From: Clostridia bacterium
GTDB taxonomy: Bacteria > Bacillota > Clostridia > Oscillospirales > CAG-272
Direction: 5' to 3'
Assembly (NCBI GenBank): GCA_017505745.1
Contig: JAFVOP010000063.1
Location: 1 to 39,959, forward strand
Length of the DNA stretch: 39,959 bases
Part shown: one piece after another, positions 33,722 through 39,886 of the stretch
Numbering within the stretch: the first letter of the stretch is position 1
How the letters are laid out: every line of letters begins with the position of its first letter
The notes under the pieces: model-generated
Databases searched by the model: none
What the model was told of the DNA's origin: nothing
The model's input: the letters and a program-made list of their open reading frames with translations, nothing else
Translations under genes and position numbers: made by a program

Positions 33722-33898
33722 GTGAAATATTCGGCTTACGCCGAATGTGAAATAATTCACTTCGTGAATTGTGAAATATTGCTCCTTCGTCGCAATGTGA
33801 AATAAAATTCGCCTTTTCACATTTGCGAAGCAAATATTTCACAGCGAAGCTATTTCACATGGCGAAGCCATATTTCACTCGCCGAAGGCGAATTTCAC
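33722..33898. repeat. Hairpin array with complementary linkers, array A
   Basis: Short hairpins (such as TTCGGC-TTA-CGCCGAA, ATTCAC-TTC-GTGAAT, TGGC-GAA-GCCA, TTCGCC-GAA-GGCGAA) are separated by an 8-base linker. The linker is GTGAAATA four times in the left half (33722, 33747, 33771, 33797) and its complement TATTTCAC in the right half (33835, 33851, 33871, and AATTTCAC at 33891). The two halves can thus pair into one large branched structure. Confidence 0.85.
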
Positions 33899-33899
33899 T

Positions 33900-33933
33900 G
33901 AAAAAAGCCAAGTCTTATGACTTGGCTTTTTTC
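33900..33933 (-). terminator. Intrinsic terminator, cassette unit 2
   Basis: A 15-bp stem (33900-33914 with 33919-33933), loop TTAT, with A/T-runs on both flanks so it can work in both directions. It directly follows (minus strand) repeat copy 2. Confidence 0.85.
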
Positions 33934-34092
33934 TTGGCACACCCTTTCAAAATCGATCCATACCGCAAGTTTTTTTGAAATCGATCCGTGTTTTTCGGTC
34001 GGTGGATAGACTGATCCCTTGGCGATGATGGGAGCTGCACTTAACCGCTGTCTTCCGGGATGCTGCTCCATGCTTGCAAACGAAGCCATGTA
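33934..34092 (-). repeat. ~155-bp 3' repeat, copy 2
   Basis: Shares with copy 1 the first 55 bases almost unchanged, and with copy 3 the whole right half (GGAGCTGCACTTAACCGCT, TCTTCCGGG, TTGCAAACGA). It begins 14 bp after the stop of the 90-codon gene. Confidence 0.88.
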
Positions 34093-34106
34093 CGTTATTC
34101 GAGATT

Positions 34107-34379
34107 TTAAGATTTCTTGTTAAATATTTTTTCAAACAATCTCATAAGTGCAGATTCATACTTCTTCTCAAAATGCTTGAATATGAAATGGCAAATGATT
34201 TGTATGACGATAGCAATTATGAAATATCCGCCAATCGTTGCGGCATAATATTGCCACGGGAAAGAATTTAACAAACCGATTATAAGGAAAAGGGCGGGAA
34301 TTGCGAGAATTTCTATCAAGTTCCAAACCACATAAACGATTGTAAAAATAACCTCTAAAAATTTCAAAAAGACTTTCAT
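34107..34379 (-). CDS. Small membrane protein of unknown function
   Basis: 90 residues, unrecognised. Two or three membrane helices (about residues 5-35 and 47-68) and a basic, amphipathic tail (HFEKKYESALMRLFEKIFNKKS). The tail places the C-terminus in the cytoplasm. The ribosome-binding site is AAAGGA. The gene is markedly AT-rich compared with the genes outside this block. It has the shared promoter upstream and the shared 3' repeat downstream. Confidence 0.75.
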   Translation of the reverse strand: MKVFLKFLEVIFTIVYVVWNLIEILAIPALFLIIGLLNSFPWQYYAATIGGYFIIAIVIQIICHFIFKHFEKKYESALMRLFEKIFNKKS

Positions 34380-34427
34380 TTGTTTTCCTTTACTGTGTTA
34401 ATGGGGCGTTTCACCTTTCTTTTCTTC

Positions 34428-34456
34428 ATTATACCACAAATCCGTGAATATTTCAA
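34428..34456 (-). promoter_or_regulatory. Cassette promoter, unit 2
   Basis: Minus strand: TTGAAA (34451-34456), a 17-bp spacer and TATAAT (34428-34433), followed by GAAGAAAAGAAAGGTG. Nearly the same as unit 1, including GATTTGTGGTATAATGAAG. Confidence 0.85.
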
Positions 34457-34500
34457 CCGTTCCGCGCCAAATCACGCGTGAGGCGATATATTCAAACTAA

Positions 34501-34675
34501 ATGAAGCATCGCCTTACGGCGATATGATGTTTTTCGCTTCGCTCAAAATGATGTTGCTCCACTTCGTTTCGCAATGATGCGATGTTTGCCTCAAAATGTG
34601 GCGAAGCCACACATCATCAGGCGAAGCCGTCATCATTGGCGAAGCCAACATCATTTGCCGAAGGCAAACATCATT
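34501..34675. repeat. Hairpin array with complementary linkers, array B
   Basis: Same architecture as array A with different sequence. Left-half linkers contain ATGATGT or AAAATGATG; right-half linkers contain ACATCATT or TCATCAT, their complement. The hairpins include ATCGCC-TTAC-GGCGAT, TGGC-GAA-GCCA (twice) and TGCC-GAA-GGCA. Linker complementarity is kept although linker sequence differs from array A. Confidence 0.82.
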
Positions 34676-34711
34676 GAAAAAAGCCGTTTGCTTTCGCAAA
34701 AGGCTTTTTTC
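34676..34711 (-). terminator. Intrinsic terminator, cassette unit 3
   Basis: Stem of 15 bp with one mismatch (34676-34691 with 34696-34711), loop TTTC, A- and T-runs on both sides. Follows repeat copy 3 on the minus strand. Confidence 0.82.
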
Positions 34712-34868
34712 TGTGTTACCACTACAAAATAGATCCGTGCCGCAAGTTTTTCGAAATCGATCCGTGGTTTTCGGTCGGTGGATAGACTGATCCCTTGGCG
34801 ATGATGGGAGCTGCACTTAACCGCTATCTTCCGGGGTTTCGCGCCATGTTTGCAAACGAGGTCTATGT
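34712..34868 (-). repeat. ~155-bp 3' repeat, copy 3
   Basis: Very close to copy 2 from CGCAAGTTTT through GGATAGACTGATCCCTTGGC to TTGCAAACGAGG; the first 25 bases are more divergent. It begins six bases after the stop of the 157-codon gene. Confidence 0.87.
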
Positions 34869-34874
34869 AAAACC

Positions 34875-35348
34875 TTACCACGGACACTCCTTGCGCAAAC
34901 TGTTCCAATAATAACGAGTTTCGGGAGCGGATATCATCATAATACACTCTTGGCGATATGGTTTTTTATTGAGTTTCAATTCGCACTCAACAATTCTCGA
35001 ATTATAATCAACATATTGGTACAAAAATTCGAGTTTGGATTTTCCGTTGTTTATGTTATTTATCAATTCTTGAATTGTCCATTCAACACGGATTGTTTTT
35101 TTGAAAAGGTTTTTCTTGAAAACGTATACGGTAACGTCGTAGTCCGCACCATCTTCCAACGTATATTCAACCTTTGAAAAATCCGTTCTTACAAGATTAG
35201 ATAGATTACTTTCGGGATGATCGGGCGAAATCCAAAATCCGTCGTTAAATTCAAAGCCTAACTTCCCATTTTCAAAATAGGCTTGTTCGGCAACGCAATC
35301 ATGCAAAGAGAGATATTTTTCGTCTTTATCGCAATGAGAAAAATTCAT
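34875..35348 (-). CDS. Protein of unknown function in cassette unit 3
   Basis: 157 residues from the ATG at 35348; a TTG two codons earlier is less likely. Not recognised. It looks soluble and beta-rich in the first half (LSLHDCVAEQAYFENGKLGFEFNDGFWI), with a middle segment VFKKNLFKKTIRVEW and an N-rich helix. The LHDC..NGKLGFEFNDGF pattern resembles small stand-alone proteins of Clostridia, some next to toxins as immunity proteins, but no toxin is adjacent and I make no functional claim. AT-rich composition; shared promoter and 3' repeat. Confidence 0.75.
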   Translation of the reverse strand: MNFSHCDKDEKYLSLHDCVAEQAYFENGKLGFEFNDGFWISPDHPESNLSNLVRTDFSKVEYTLEDGADYDVTVYVFKKNLFKKTIRVEWTIQELINNINNGKSKLEFLYQYVDYNSRIVECELKLNKKPYRQECIMMISAPETRYYWNSLRKECPW

Positions 35349-35375
35349 ATACAACTCACCGCCTTTCTTTGCTCC

Positions 35376-35404
35376 ATTATACCATAAAACCTGTTACTTT
35401 TCAA
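35376..35404 (-). promoter_or_regulatory. Cassette promoter, unit 3
   Basis: Minus strand: TTGAAA (35399-35404), a 17-bp spacer and TATAAT (35376-35381), followed by GGAGCAAAGAAAGGCGGTG, as in unit 1. Confidence 0.85.
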
Positions 35405-35422
35405 CCATATATAATAAAAATC

Positions 35423-35444
35423 GCTTTTCGCTTCGGCGAAAAGC
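35423..35444. repeat. 9-bp hairpin with TTCG loop
   Basis: GCTTTTCGC-TTCG-GCGAAAAGC, directly upstream of the unit 3 promoter, in the position occupied by the hairpin arrays of the other units; probably a minimal equivalent. Confidence 0.7.
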
Positions 35445-35454
35445 TGCCTCACTT

Positions 35455-35583
35455 CTTCACTATTCACTATTACCTTTTACTTTCCAAAAACCTTCTCGGA
35501 CGGATTTAGTGAAAAGTGAAGAGTGAAGAGTGAAAAAGTAAAAACCTTCCCGAACTTCGTCCGAGAAGGTTTTTGGCAGGGGC
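35455..35583. repeat. TTCACT-rich element 1 with a tRNA-like 3' end
   Basis: TTCACTATTCACTATTAC is followed by segment A (35484-35502), a run of AGTGAA units, segment B (35540-35555) and segment C (35558-35576). C is the exact 19-base complement of A and nearly the complement of B, so two hairpins are mutually exclusive. It ends TTTTTGGCAGGGGC, the same as the complement of the tRNA-Trp 3' end. The rest to 35640 contains a TTGAACCCG string like a tRNA T-arm, so a decayed tRNA is possible. Confidence 0.6.
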
Positions 35584-35681
35584 GGACAAAAAAGATATTT
35601 CGGGGAGTTTTCGTATGGACTTGAACCCGTGTGTAAAATAAATGCTTTTCGACTAAAAGGAGAAAAGCTACATAAATACCT

Positions 35682-35802
35682 TTTCACTATTCACTATTAC
35701 TTATTACTTGCCAAAAATCGACAAGAAAATTTTAGTGAAGAGTGAAGAGTGAAAAGTGAAAAAGTAAAAATCGACAAGCTTCTGTCGAAACTTGTCGATT
35801 TT
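35682..35802. repeat. TTCACT-rich element 2, abutting tRNA-Trp
   Basis: Same plan as element 1: TTCACTATTCACTATTAC, segment A' (35709-35725), AGTGAA-type units, segment B' (35766-35778) and segment C' (35791-35807). C' is the exact 17-base complement of A' and includes the CCA end of the tRNA gene. On the minus strand B'/C' form the terminator of tRNA-Trp (13-bp stem, then TTTTTACTTTTTC). Confidence 0.75.
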
Positions 35803-35878
35803 TGGCAGGGGCAGGAGGATTCGAACCCGCGACCCACGGTTTTGGAGACCGGTACTCTACCAGCTGAGCTATACCCCT
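35803..35878 (-). tRNA. tRNA-Trp (anticodon CCA)
   Basis: 76 nt with encoded CCA and discriminator G, as expected for tRNA-Trp. Acceptor AGGGGTA/TGCCCCT; anticodon loop CTCCAAA gives CCA; T loop GTTCGAATC. Positions 27-43 and 50-64 are mismatched, so the gene is slightly irregular but all functional landmarks are present. Confidence 0.92.
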
Positions 35879-35905
35879 GTGTGCAGTTTTTCTGCAACGC
35901 TCATT

Positions 35906-35934
35906 ATTATATCACATTCCTCCCCGAATTGCAA
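35906..35934 (-). promoter_or_regulatory. Promoter of tRNA-Trp
   Basis: Minus strand: TTGCAA (35929-35934), a 17-bp spacer and TATAAT (35906-35911), 28 bp upstream of the tRNA. From here to the mazF start at 36190 I see no other gene; a TATACT near 36035 might belong to mazF but has no convincing -35. Confidence 0.8.
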
Positions 35935-36189
35935 TACTTTTTTGAAAAAATTATTTTCTTTTTTCAAAACGGTCCCTTTTTTATCCAAATCCTCTTTTTC
36001 GACAGGCTCCGGCACCTCTCGCCCCCTTTTACAATATACTGAAAATGAGTGCGGAGCTCGGAAGAAAATTCCTTCTGCAAAGTTTCGGGACCAATGTTTA
36101 AACGCGCTCCCTTTGAGGAAAGAATAGGAACAGAAGGTGCGCACTCGAAAAACTTCCAAACAGCGGAAAAAAGAAAGGAACCAAGAGCT

Positions 36190-36747
36190 ATGAGCGTCAG
36201 ACGCGGAGATATTTATTACGCCGATCTAAGTCCCGTGGTGGGATCGGAGCAGGGAGGACTTCGCCCGGTCCTGATCATCCAGAACGACATCGGCAACCGA
36301 TACAGCCCCACCGTCATTGCGGCGGCGATCACTTCCCGCATGAGCAAGACCCGACTGCCCACACACATCGATATCTATGCCGAGGACGTGGGCCTTGCCA
36401 AGGACTCGGTGATTCTGCTCGAACAGATCCGTACGCTGGATAAGCGCAGACTGAAAGAGAAGATGGGGCATCTGAACGACCGTACGATGGACACGGTCAA
36501 CACGGCCATTGCCATCAGCTTCGGTCTTGGAAATCCGCAGGAGGACGCGCAGGCGCGCGCCATGATGCAACGCGCTCCTGCCTATACGCCTCGGACAGCG
36601 GCGGTGGCTGCTGCCGACTCGCCCGCCACGGCGGGGGTGACCGCACCGCAAAGACCGATCGGCGTAGCCGAGACCGCGCAACCCACTGCCACGGCCACCA
36701 CCTCCTCCATGCATACCGCAGGATCTTCCTTACACACCGAGCCATAA
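36190..36747 (+). CDS. mazF: MazF/PemK-family mRNA interferase (EndoA-like) with a low-complexity tail
   Basis: 185 residues from the ATG at 36190. Residues 1 to about 115 match Bacillus EndoA closely: [29 protein letters not shown], then [13 protein letters not shown] and [10 protein letters not shown]. These contain the Arg and Thr/Ser residues of the active site. This toxin cleaves single-stranded mRNA at short sequences. The remaining 70 residues are rich in Ala, Thr and Pro with no known fold; Bacillus EndoA (116 residues) lacks them. No antitoxin gene is next to it: the 300 bp upstream encode no ribbon-helix-helix or AbrB-like protein. Confidence 0.93.
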   Translation: MSVRRGDIYYADLSPVVGSEQGGLRPVLIIQNDIGNRYSPTVIAAAITSRMSKTRLPTHIDIYAEDVGLAKDSVILLEQIRTLDKRRLKEKMGHLNDRTMDTVNTAIAISFGLGNPQEDAQARAMMQRAPAYTPRTAAVAAADSPATAGVTAPQRPIGVAETAQPTATATTSSMHTAGSSLHTEP

Positions 36748-36755
36748 ACTTTCGG

Positions 36756-36776
36756 AGCGCCGCAGCATGCGGCGCT
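36756..36776 (+). terminator. Intrinsic terminator of mazF
   Basis: An 8-bp GC-rich stem (36756-36763 with 36769-36776), loop AGCAT, followed by TCTCTTTTTT. It lies between two convergent genes. Confidence 0.85.
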
Positions 36777-36784
36777 TCTCTTTT

Positions 36785-37165
36785 TTACGGATCAACCACT
36801 CCTATCTGATACGCATCCTCATAAACAATTTTGCCAACATCGTTGGTATAAACGATATCGTAGGGAATACCATATTTTTCAAGCAAATCAATCAACGGTT
36901 GAATATGTTCCAGCATCTCTTGGCAACTTTCCGTTTTGAAGTAGGTAATGGCGCCTTGCGAATTTTCATTGTTGTCGCCGTAAAACGGCGGTTGAGGGAG
37001 ATGGTCAAGAAACCATTGGTGTGTTTCCTCGTATAGTTTCACATCTTCAGGGCTGTAAATACCGTCGCGGATTCTGCGCCAATTTAAAATAAAGATACCT
37101 ACGGGTTTCTTCGTTCGGTAGGCAATTTCACGCCCTTGGATGCGTACATATTTGGGAATTCTCAT
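36785..37165 (-). CDS. Conserved-looking protein of unknown function
   Basis: 126 residues, not recognised. Basic N-terminal part (RIPKYVRIQGREIAYRTKKP), then an acidic region with ETHQWFLDHLPQPPFYGDNN and a C-terminal KYGIPYDIVYTNDVGKIVYEDAYQ. It looks soluble, with an alpha/beta mix; no catalytic motif is evident. Last gene of a four-gene minus-strand run, 15 bp after the GNAT gene, with GGAGGA upstream of its ATG. Confidence 0.75.
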   Translation of the reverse strand: MRIPKYVRIQGREIAYRTKKPVGIFILNWRRIRDGIYSPEDVKLYEETHQWFLDHLPQPPFYGDNNENSQGAITYFKTESCQEMLEHIQPLIDLLEKYGIPYDIVYTNDVGKIVYEDAYQIGVVDP

Positions 37166-37180
37166 ATTGTATTTCCTCCA

Positions 37181-37729
37181 CTACAAGTATTTCTGCATGT
37201 AGTATTCCTTCTGCATCCTGCCGTCCTTCCTCTTAAAGGCGTTGGGCTTTTCGGAAACCACGCGAAAGCCGAATTTTTCGTACAGGTGTCTTGCGCGTTC
37301 GTTGCCCTCTAAAAATTCCAGCTCCATGATCTCGATCCCGCGCGCATTGCATGCCGCAATCATCTCTTCAAACATGGCCGAGCCGATGCCAAGGTTCCAA
37401 TATTTGCGTTGGACCGTGATGCCGAGAGAGGCGCGGTGCGAGGTTGTGATCTTTCGGTTGAAGCGCAGATCGCACGTGCCAACGATCGTTCCGTCCACCG
37501 CACAGCAGATCACCAACGCATCCGGGGATTCCAAGTGCGAAGTGATCCACGCTTCTTCGCTTTCCACACTCATGGCGTCGTATTCTTCGGGGTACATGCT
37601 CAAAAAATCGGTCTCGCCGCATGTGATTTTCAAATGATTGAGCAATTCCTGCGCATCTTCGATACGCGGCGCTCTCAAAATCGCTTCTTCTCCGTCTTTT
37701 AAGAGGATCTTCTTTTCTTCAAACTGCAT
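37181..37729 (-). CDS. GNAT-family N-acetyltransferase
   Basis: 182 residues from the ATG at 37729 (AAAGGA upstream); the longer frame runs into the preceding gene. RAPRIEDAQELLNHL is the first helix, LGITVQRKYWNLGIGSAMFEEMI the acetyl-CoA-binding motif A (Q/R-x-x-x-x-x-G-I/S), and LYEKFGFRVVSEKPNAFK the C-terminal strand. It would transfer an acetyl group from acetyl-CoA to an amine of unknown identity. It lies in the operon with the nucleoside phosphorylase, 31 bp after it. Confidence 0.92.
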   Translation of the reverse strand: MQFEEKKILLKDGEEAILRAPRIEDAQELLNHLKITCGETDFLSMYPEEYDAMSVESEEAWITSHLESPDALVICCAVDGTIVGTCDLRFNRKITTSHRASLGITVQRKYWNLGIGSAMFEEMIAACNARGIEIMELEFLEGNERARHLYEKFGFRVVSEKPNAFKRKDGRMQKEYYMQKYL

Positions 37730-37760
37730 TTTTGTTTTCCTTTCTGTCTGTTTTTTGACG

Positions 37761-38528
37761 CTATAACAGGACCACCGCGTCCAGGCAAAGCTCCAACGCC
37801 AATTCCAAGGAGTCGCCACCCCAGTTGCGCGCATCGTAGTGTTTGGTATCCGCCAGGGTGTCGGCGGTGTAGAGCAGACACCCCCACGTCACGCCGCGCA
37901 GCTGCGCGCAGGCGGCCAAAGCGGCGCACTCCATTTCCACCACCTCGCACCCCTCCGCGCGGCGGTAGGCAACCAGGGCCTCGGTCTCGCGGAAGAAGCC
38001 GTCGGTGGACCAAGTGATCACTTCCCGATATTTCCGCCCGTGTTCCCGCAGGACCTGTTCGAGCGCGCCTCGCGCAGCTTCATGGACGGCAACGAAACGG
38101 GATGGTGGAAGATAATGATAGGACGTCCCCTCGTCGCGCAGGGCTTTGCTTGGAACCAGAAACGTGTTTTCGGGAAGATCGACCAACGCGCCGCAGGAGC
38201 CTGCCGAGAGGATCTTGCGCGCCCCGTGGCCGATGAGCCAGTCCAACAGCTGTGCCGCCGCGGCGGCGCCCACGGGGGCTTGGCAAAGCCCGATCGCCTC
38301 TCCCTTGTATTGCATGACGTAGATCGGATATTTTTTTGTGATCGATATGAATTCTCCCACCCGAACCGCCCCGTGCGCTTGGGCGTAACGGTCAATTTCG
38401 TCTCCCAAAAACGCATACACCGTCTTTTCGGGGAGCTTCAGATCCGGGCTTTCACGCGTGGGTAAGATAACCGCCGACGTGTCGGTGTCATATTCCAAAA
38501 TGGGGATCGCGTGCTTTTGTATGCTCAT
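37761..38528 (-). CDS. Nucleoside phosphorylase (PNP/UDP family 1)
   Basis: 255 residues. The pattern of uridine and purine phosphorylases is present: a phosphate-binding region in SITKKYPIYVMQYKG, APVGAAAAAQLLDWLI, SAGSCGALVD (the glycine-rich loop) and VVEMECAALAACAQLRG, with the Glu that contacts ribose 2'-OH. It would split a nucleoside with phosphate to the free base and ribose 1-phosphate. Its start codon overlaps the stop of the methyltransferase by four bases (ATGA), so it is translated by coupling. Base specificity is not clear. Confidence 0.9.
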   Translation of the reverse strand: MSIQKHAIPILEYDTDTSAVILPTRESPDLKLPEKTVYAFLGDEIDRYAQAHGAVRVGEFISITKKYPIYVMQYKGEAIGLCQAPVGAAAAAQLLDWLIGHGARKILSAGSCGALVDLPENTFLVPSKALRDEGTSYHYLPPSRFVAVHEAARGALEQVLREHGRKYREVITWSTDGFFRETEALVAYRRAEGCEVVEMECAALAACAQLRGVTWGCLLYTADTLADTKHYDARNWGGDSLELALELCLDAVVLL

Positions 38529-39319
38529 AACGGCTCCTTTCGAAAAACGTCCAACGCGTGGTTGGAAAGCCCCACGCAGTCGGCGCGCTCACAGATGCAA
38601 AGATGGTATTTCATGTACAGGTCAAAAACCTCGTCATCCATTTGCTCCACGTACGGAGTGATGTATCGGGTCAGCATGTCCGTGCCAACGTAGTGCAACC
38701 GTTCAACCGCAAATCCTTGCATCAGGCGGTCGATCTCCTCTTTTCGATGCATGCAAAACACCTCTTGAGGCTCGGACGAAAGCTTGAAGGTGTTAAAATC
38801 GATCTTCTGCCGATACGATTCGTCTTTGATATTTCCCTTCATAAAGAGAAATTGATATGCCGTGGCCTCATTGAGACAGTATGCAACAAACACAACGCCG
38901 CCGGGTTTGGTCACCCGGATCGCCTCGCGCAGCGCCGCCCGCTGATCCTCTTCGGTGTAGAGATGGTACATGGGACCAAGCAGAAGGGTAATGTCATATT
39001 GCTCCGAGGCCACCGCATCCAAACGGATGGCGTCGCCCTGCATCACCGAAACGGGTTCGTGGGGCAGGGTATTCTTTCGAAATACGTCGATGTTGCATTC
39101 CATCAGCTCAATCGCGTCCACCGCGTATCCGTTGCGCGCAAAATAGTGGGAGTAACGTCCCGTGCCCGCGCCGATCTCCAGGATGCGCATCCCGGGGCGC
39201 AGATAGCGCTCTACGTAATGGACGGTGGTGAAAAATTCTACCAAGCCGCGCTTTTTTTGCAGACGCTCGTCCTCGTTGTGTGTTTCATAGTAGCCTCGCA
39301 GGGCTTCGATCCGTTCCAT
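38525..39319 (-). CDS. Class I SAM-dependent methyltransferase
   Basis: 264 residues from the ATG at 39319, five bases after AGGAGG; another ATG one codon earlier is almost equally possible. LEIGAGTGRYSHYFARNG is motif I (SAM binding), followed by an acidic end of strand 2 (DAIEL), MQGDAIRL, LLGPMYHLYTEEDQRAALREAIRVTKPGG (post-II and motif III). Substrate unknown: small-molecule methylation is likely from the general form. It is the first gene of the operon and sits behind a 230-nt leader with a terminator. Confidence 0.92.
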   Translation of the reverse strand: MERIEALRGYYETHNEDERLQKKRGLVEFFTTVHYVERYLRPGMRILEIGAGTGRYSHYFARNGYAVDAIELMECNIDVFRKNTLPHEPVSVMQGDAIRLDAVASEQYDITLLLGPMYHLYTEEDQRAALREAIRVTKPGGVVFVAYCLNEATAYQFLFMKGNIKDESYRQKIDFNTFKLSSEPQEVFCMHRKEEIDRLMQGFAVERLHYVGTDMLTRYITPYVEQMDDEVFDLYMKYHLCICERADCVGLSNHALDVFRKEPL

Positions 39320-39342
39320 CATAACCTCCTGAAAATATAAAA

Positions 39343-39378
39343 ACGGTGCAAATCGAACTTCCATCCGACTTGCACCGT
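39343..39378 (-). terminator. Attenuator-like terminator in the methyltransferase leader
   Basis: Minus-strand stem of 12 bp with one G-U (39367-39378 with 39343-39354), loop of 12, followed by TTTTTATATTTTC, only about 20-25 nt before the methyltransferase start. It lies downstream of the operon promoter, so full-length transcripts must read through it. A TATCCG (39461-39456) and CGGATA (39387-39382) pair could close a domain just before it. Confidence 0.75.
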
Positions 39379-39410
39379 ACATATCCGAAATGCTCCGCGT
39401 CCCCGTCCTG

Positions 39411-39530
39411 TCAAAGGGGAGCTGCTGAATTTTGGGTACGACAATACAAGCCCGACGGATACCAATCGAAGTGGTTCACGCCGCGCAGAGCAGAGGGATT
39501 CATATGGAGAGTCAATGAAAATACTGCCAT
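39411..39530 (-). CDS. Possible 39-residue leader peptide
   Basis: ATG at 39530, eight bases after AAAGGA and about 25 nt from the expected transcript start, running to TGA at 39411. The peptide (MAVFSLTLHMNPSALRG and more) has no runs of a single amino acid, so a classic amino-acid attenuator is not obvious. It may alternatively be a chance frame through a structured RNA. Confidence 0.4.
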   Translation of the reverse strand: MAVFSLTLHMNPSALRGVNHFDWYPSGLYCRTQNSAAPL

Positions 39531-39560
39531 TGCCGTAGTCCTTTCCTTAAGAATGGAGAG

Positions 39561-39589
39561 ATTATAGCACACTTACGGGAGGATGTCAA
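39561..39589 (-). promoter_or_regulatory. Promoter of the methyltransferase operon
   Basis: Perfect consensus on the minus strand: TTGACA (39584-39589), a 17-bp spacer and TATAAT (39561-39566). It starts about 230 nt before the methyltransferase, leaving a long leader. Confidence 0.92.
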
Positions 39590-39662
39590 GCCCTCTGACA
39601 AAAAAATGCCGGGCTTTTTCGGAAAAGTTTTGTGGATTTTTTCAGGAAATGAAAAAAAGGAC

Positions 39663-39691
39663 TTGACAAAGCGGGGGAAACGGTGTATAAT
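39663..39691 (+). promoter_or_regulatory. Promoter of tRNA-Ser
   Basis: Perfect consensus: TTGACA (39663-39668), a 17-bp spacer and TATAAT (39686-39691), 46 bp before the tRNA. Confidence 0.92.
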
Positions 39692-39737
39692 ATGGGTTGT
39701 CACAGTCCCATGCAACGGCGGACTGCGATGAGTATTT

Positions 39738-39829
39738 GGAGAAGTACTCAAGAGGCCGAAGAGGCGCCCCTGCTAAGGGTGTAGGCCGGCTATACCGGCG
39801 CGAGAGTTCAAATCTCTCCTTCTCCGCCA
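39738..39829 (+). tRNA. tRNA-Ser (anticodon GCT)
   Basis: 92 nt including encoded CCA. Acceptor GGAGAAG/CTTCTCC with discriminator G, anticodon loop CTGCTAA giving GCT (reads AGC and AGT), and the long variable arm GCCGGC..ATA..GCCGG-type helix expected of tRNA-Ser. Confidence 0.96.
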
Positions 39830-39858
39830 TAAAAGGGCGATAAAAAAGATATCGCCGC

Positions 39859-39886
39859 AAAAAGCCTTGATTTTTCAAGGCTTTTT
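39859..39886 (+). terminator. Intrinsic terminator of tRNA-Ser
   Basis: A 12-bp stem (39859-39870 with 39875-39886), loop TTTT, followed by TGCTTTTTTC. A smaller GGCGAT/ATCGCC hairpin lies just before it. Confidence 0.9.

Noticed and set aside
33722..33898. Regular repeat spacing resembling a CRISPR array
   Set aside because: The repeated unit is only 8 bases, inverts in the second half, the intervening segments are self-complementary hairpins, and there are no cas genes.
32282..34868. The 3' repeats as integron attC sites
   Set aside because: I could not find the inverted core sites and extended imperfect palindrome expected of attC, and no integron integrase is in the window. The cassette-like arrangement itself is kept as a finding.
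39343..39560. T-box riboswitch upstream of the methyltransferase
   Set aside because: The conserved T-box antiterminator sequence is not present and the downstream genes are not aminoacyl-tRNA or amino-acid genes.
39346..39567. 73-codon plus-strand frame near the right end
   Set aside because: It is the complement of the methyltransferase leader and promoter, with no ribosome-binding site.
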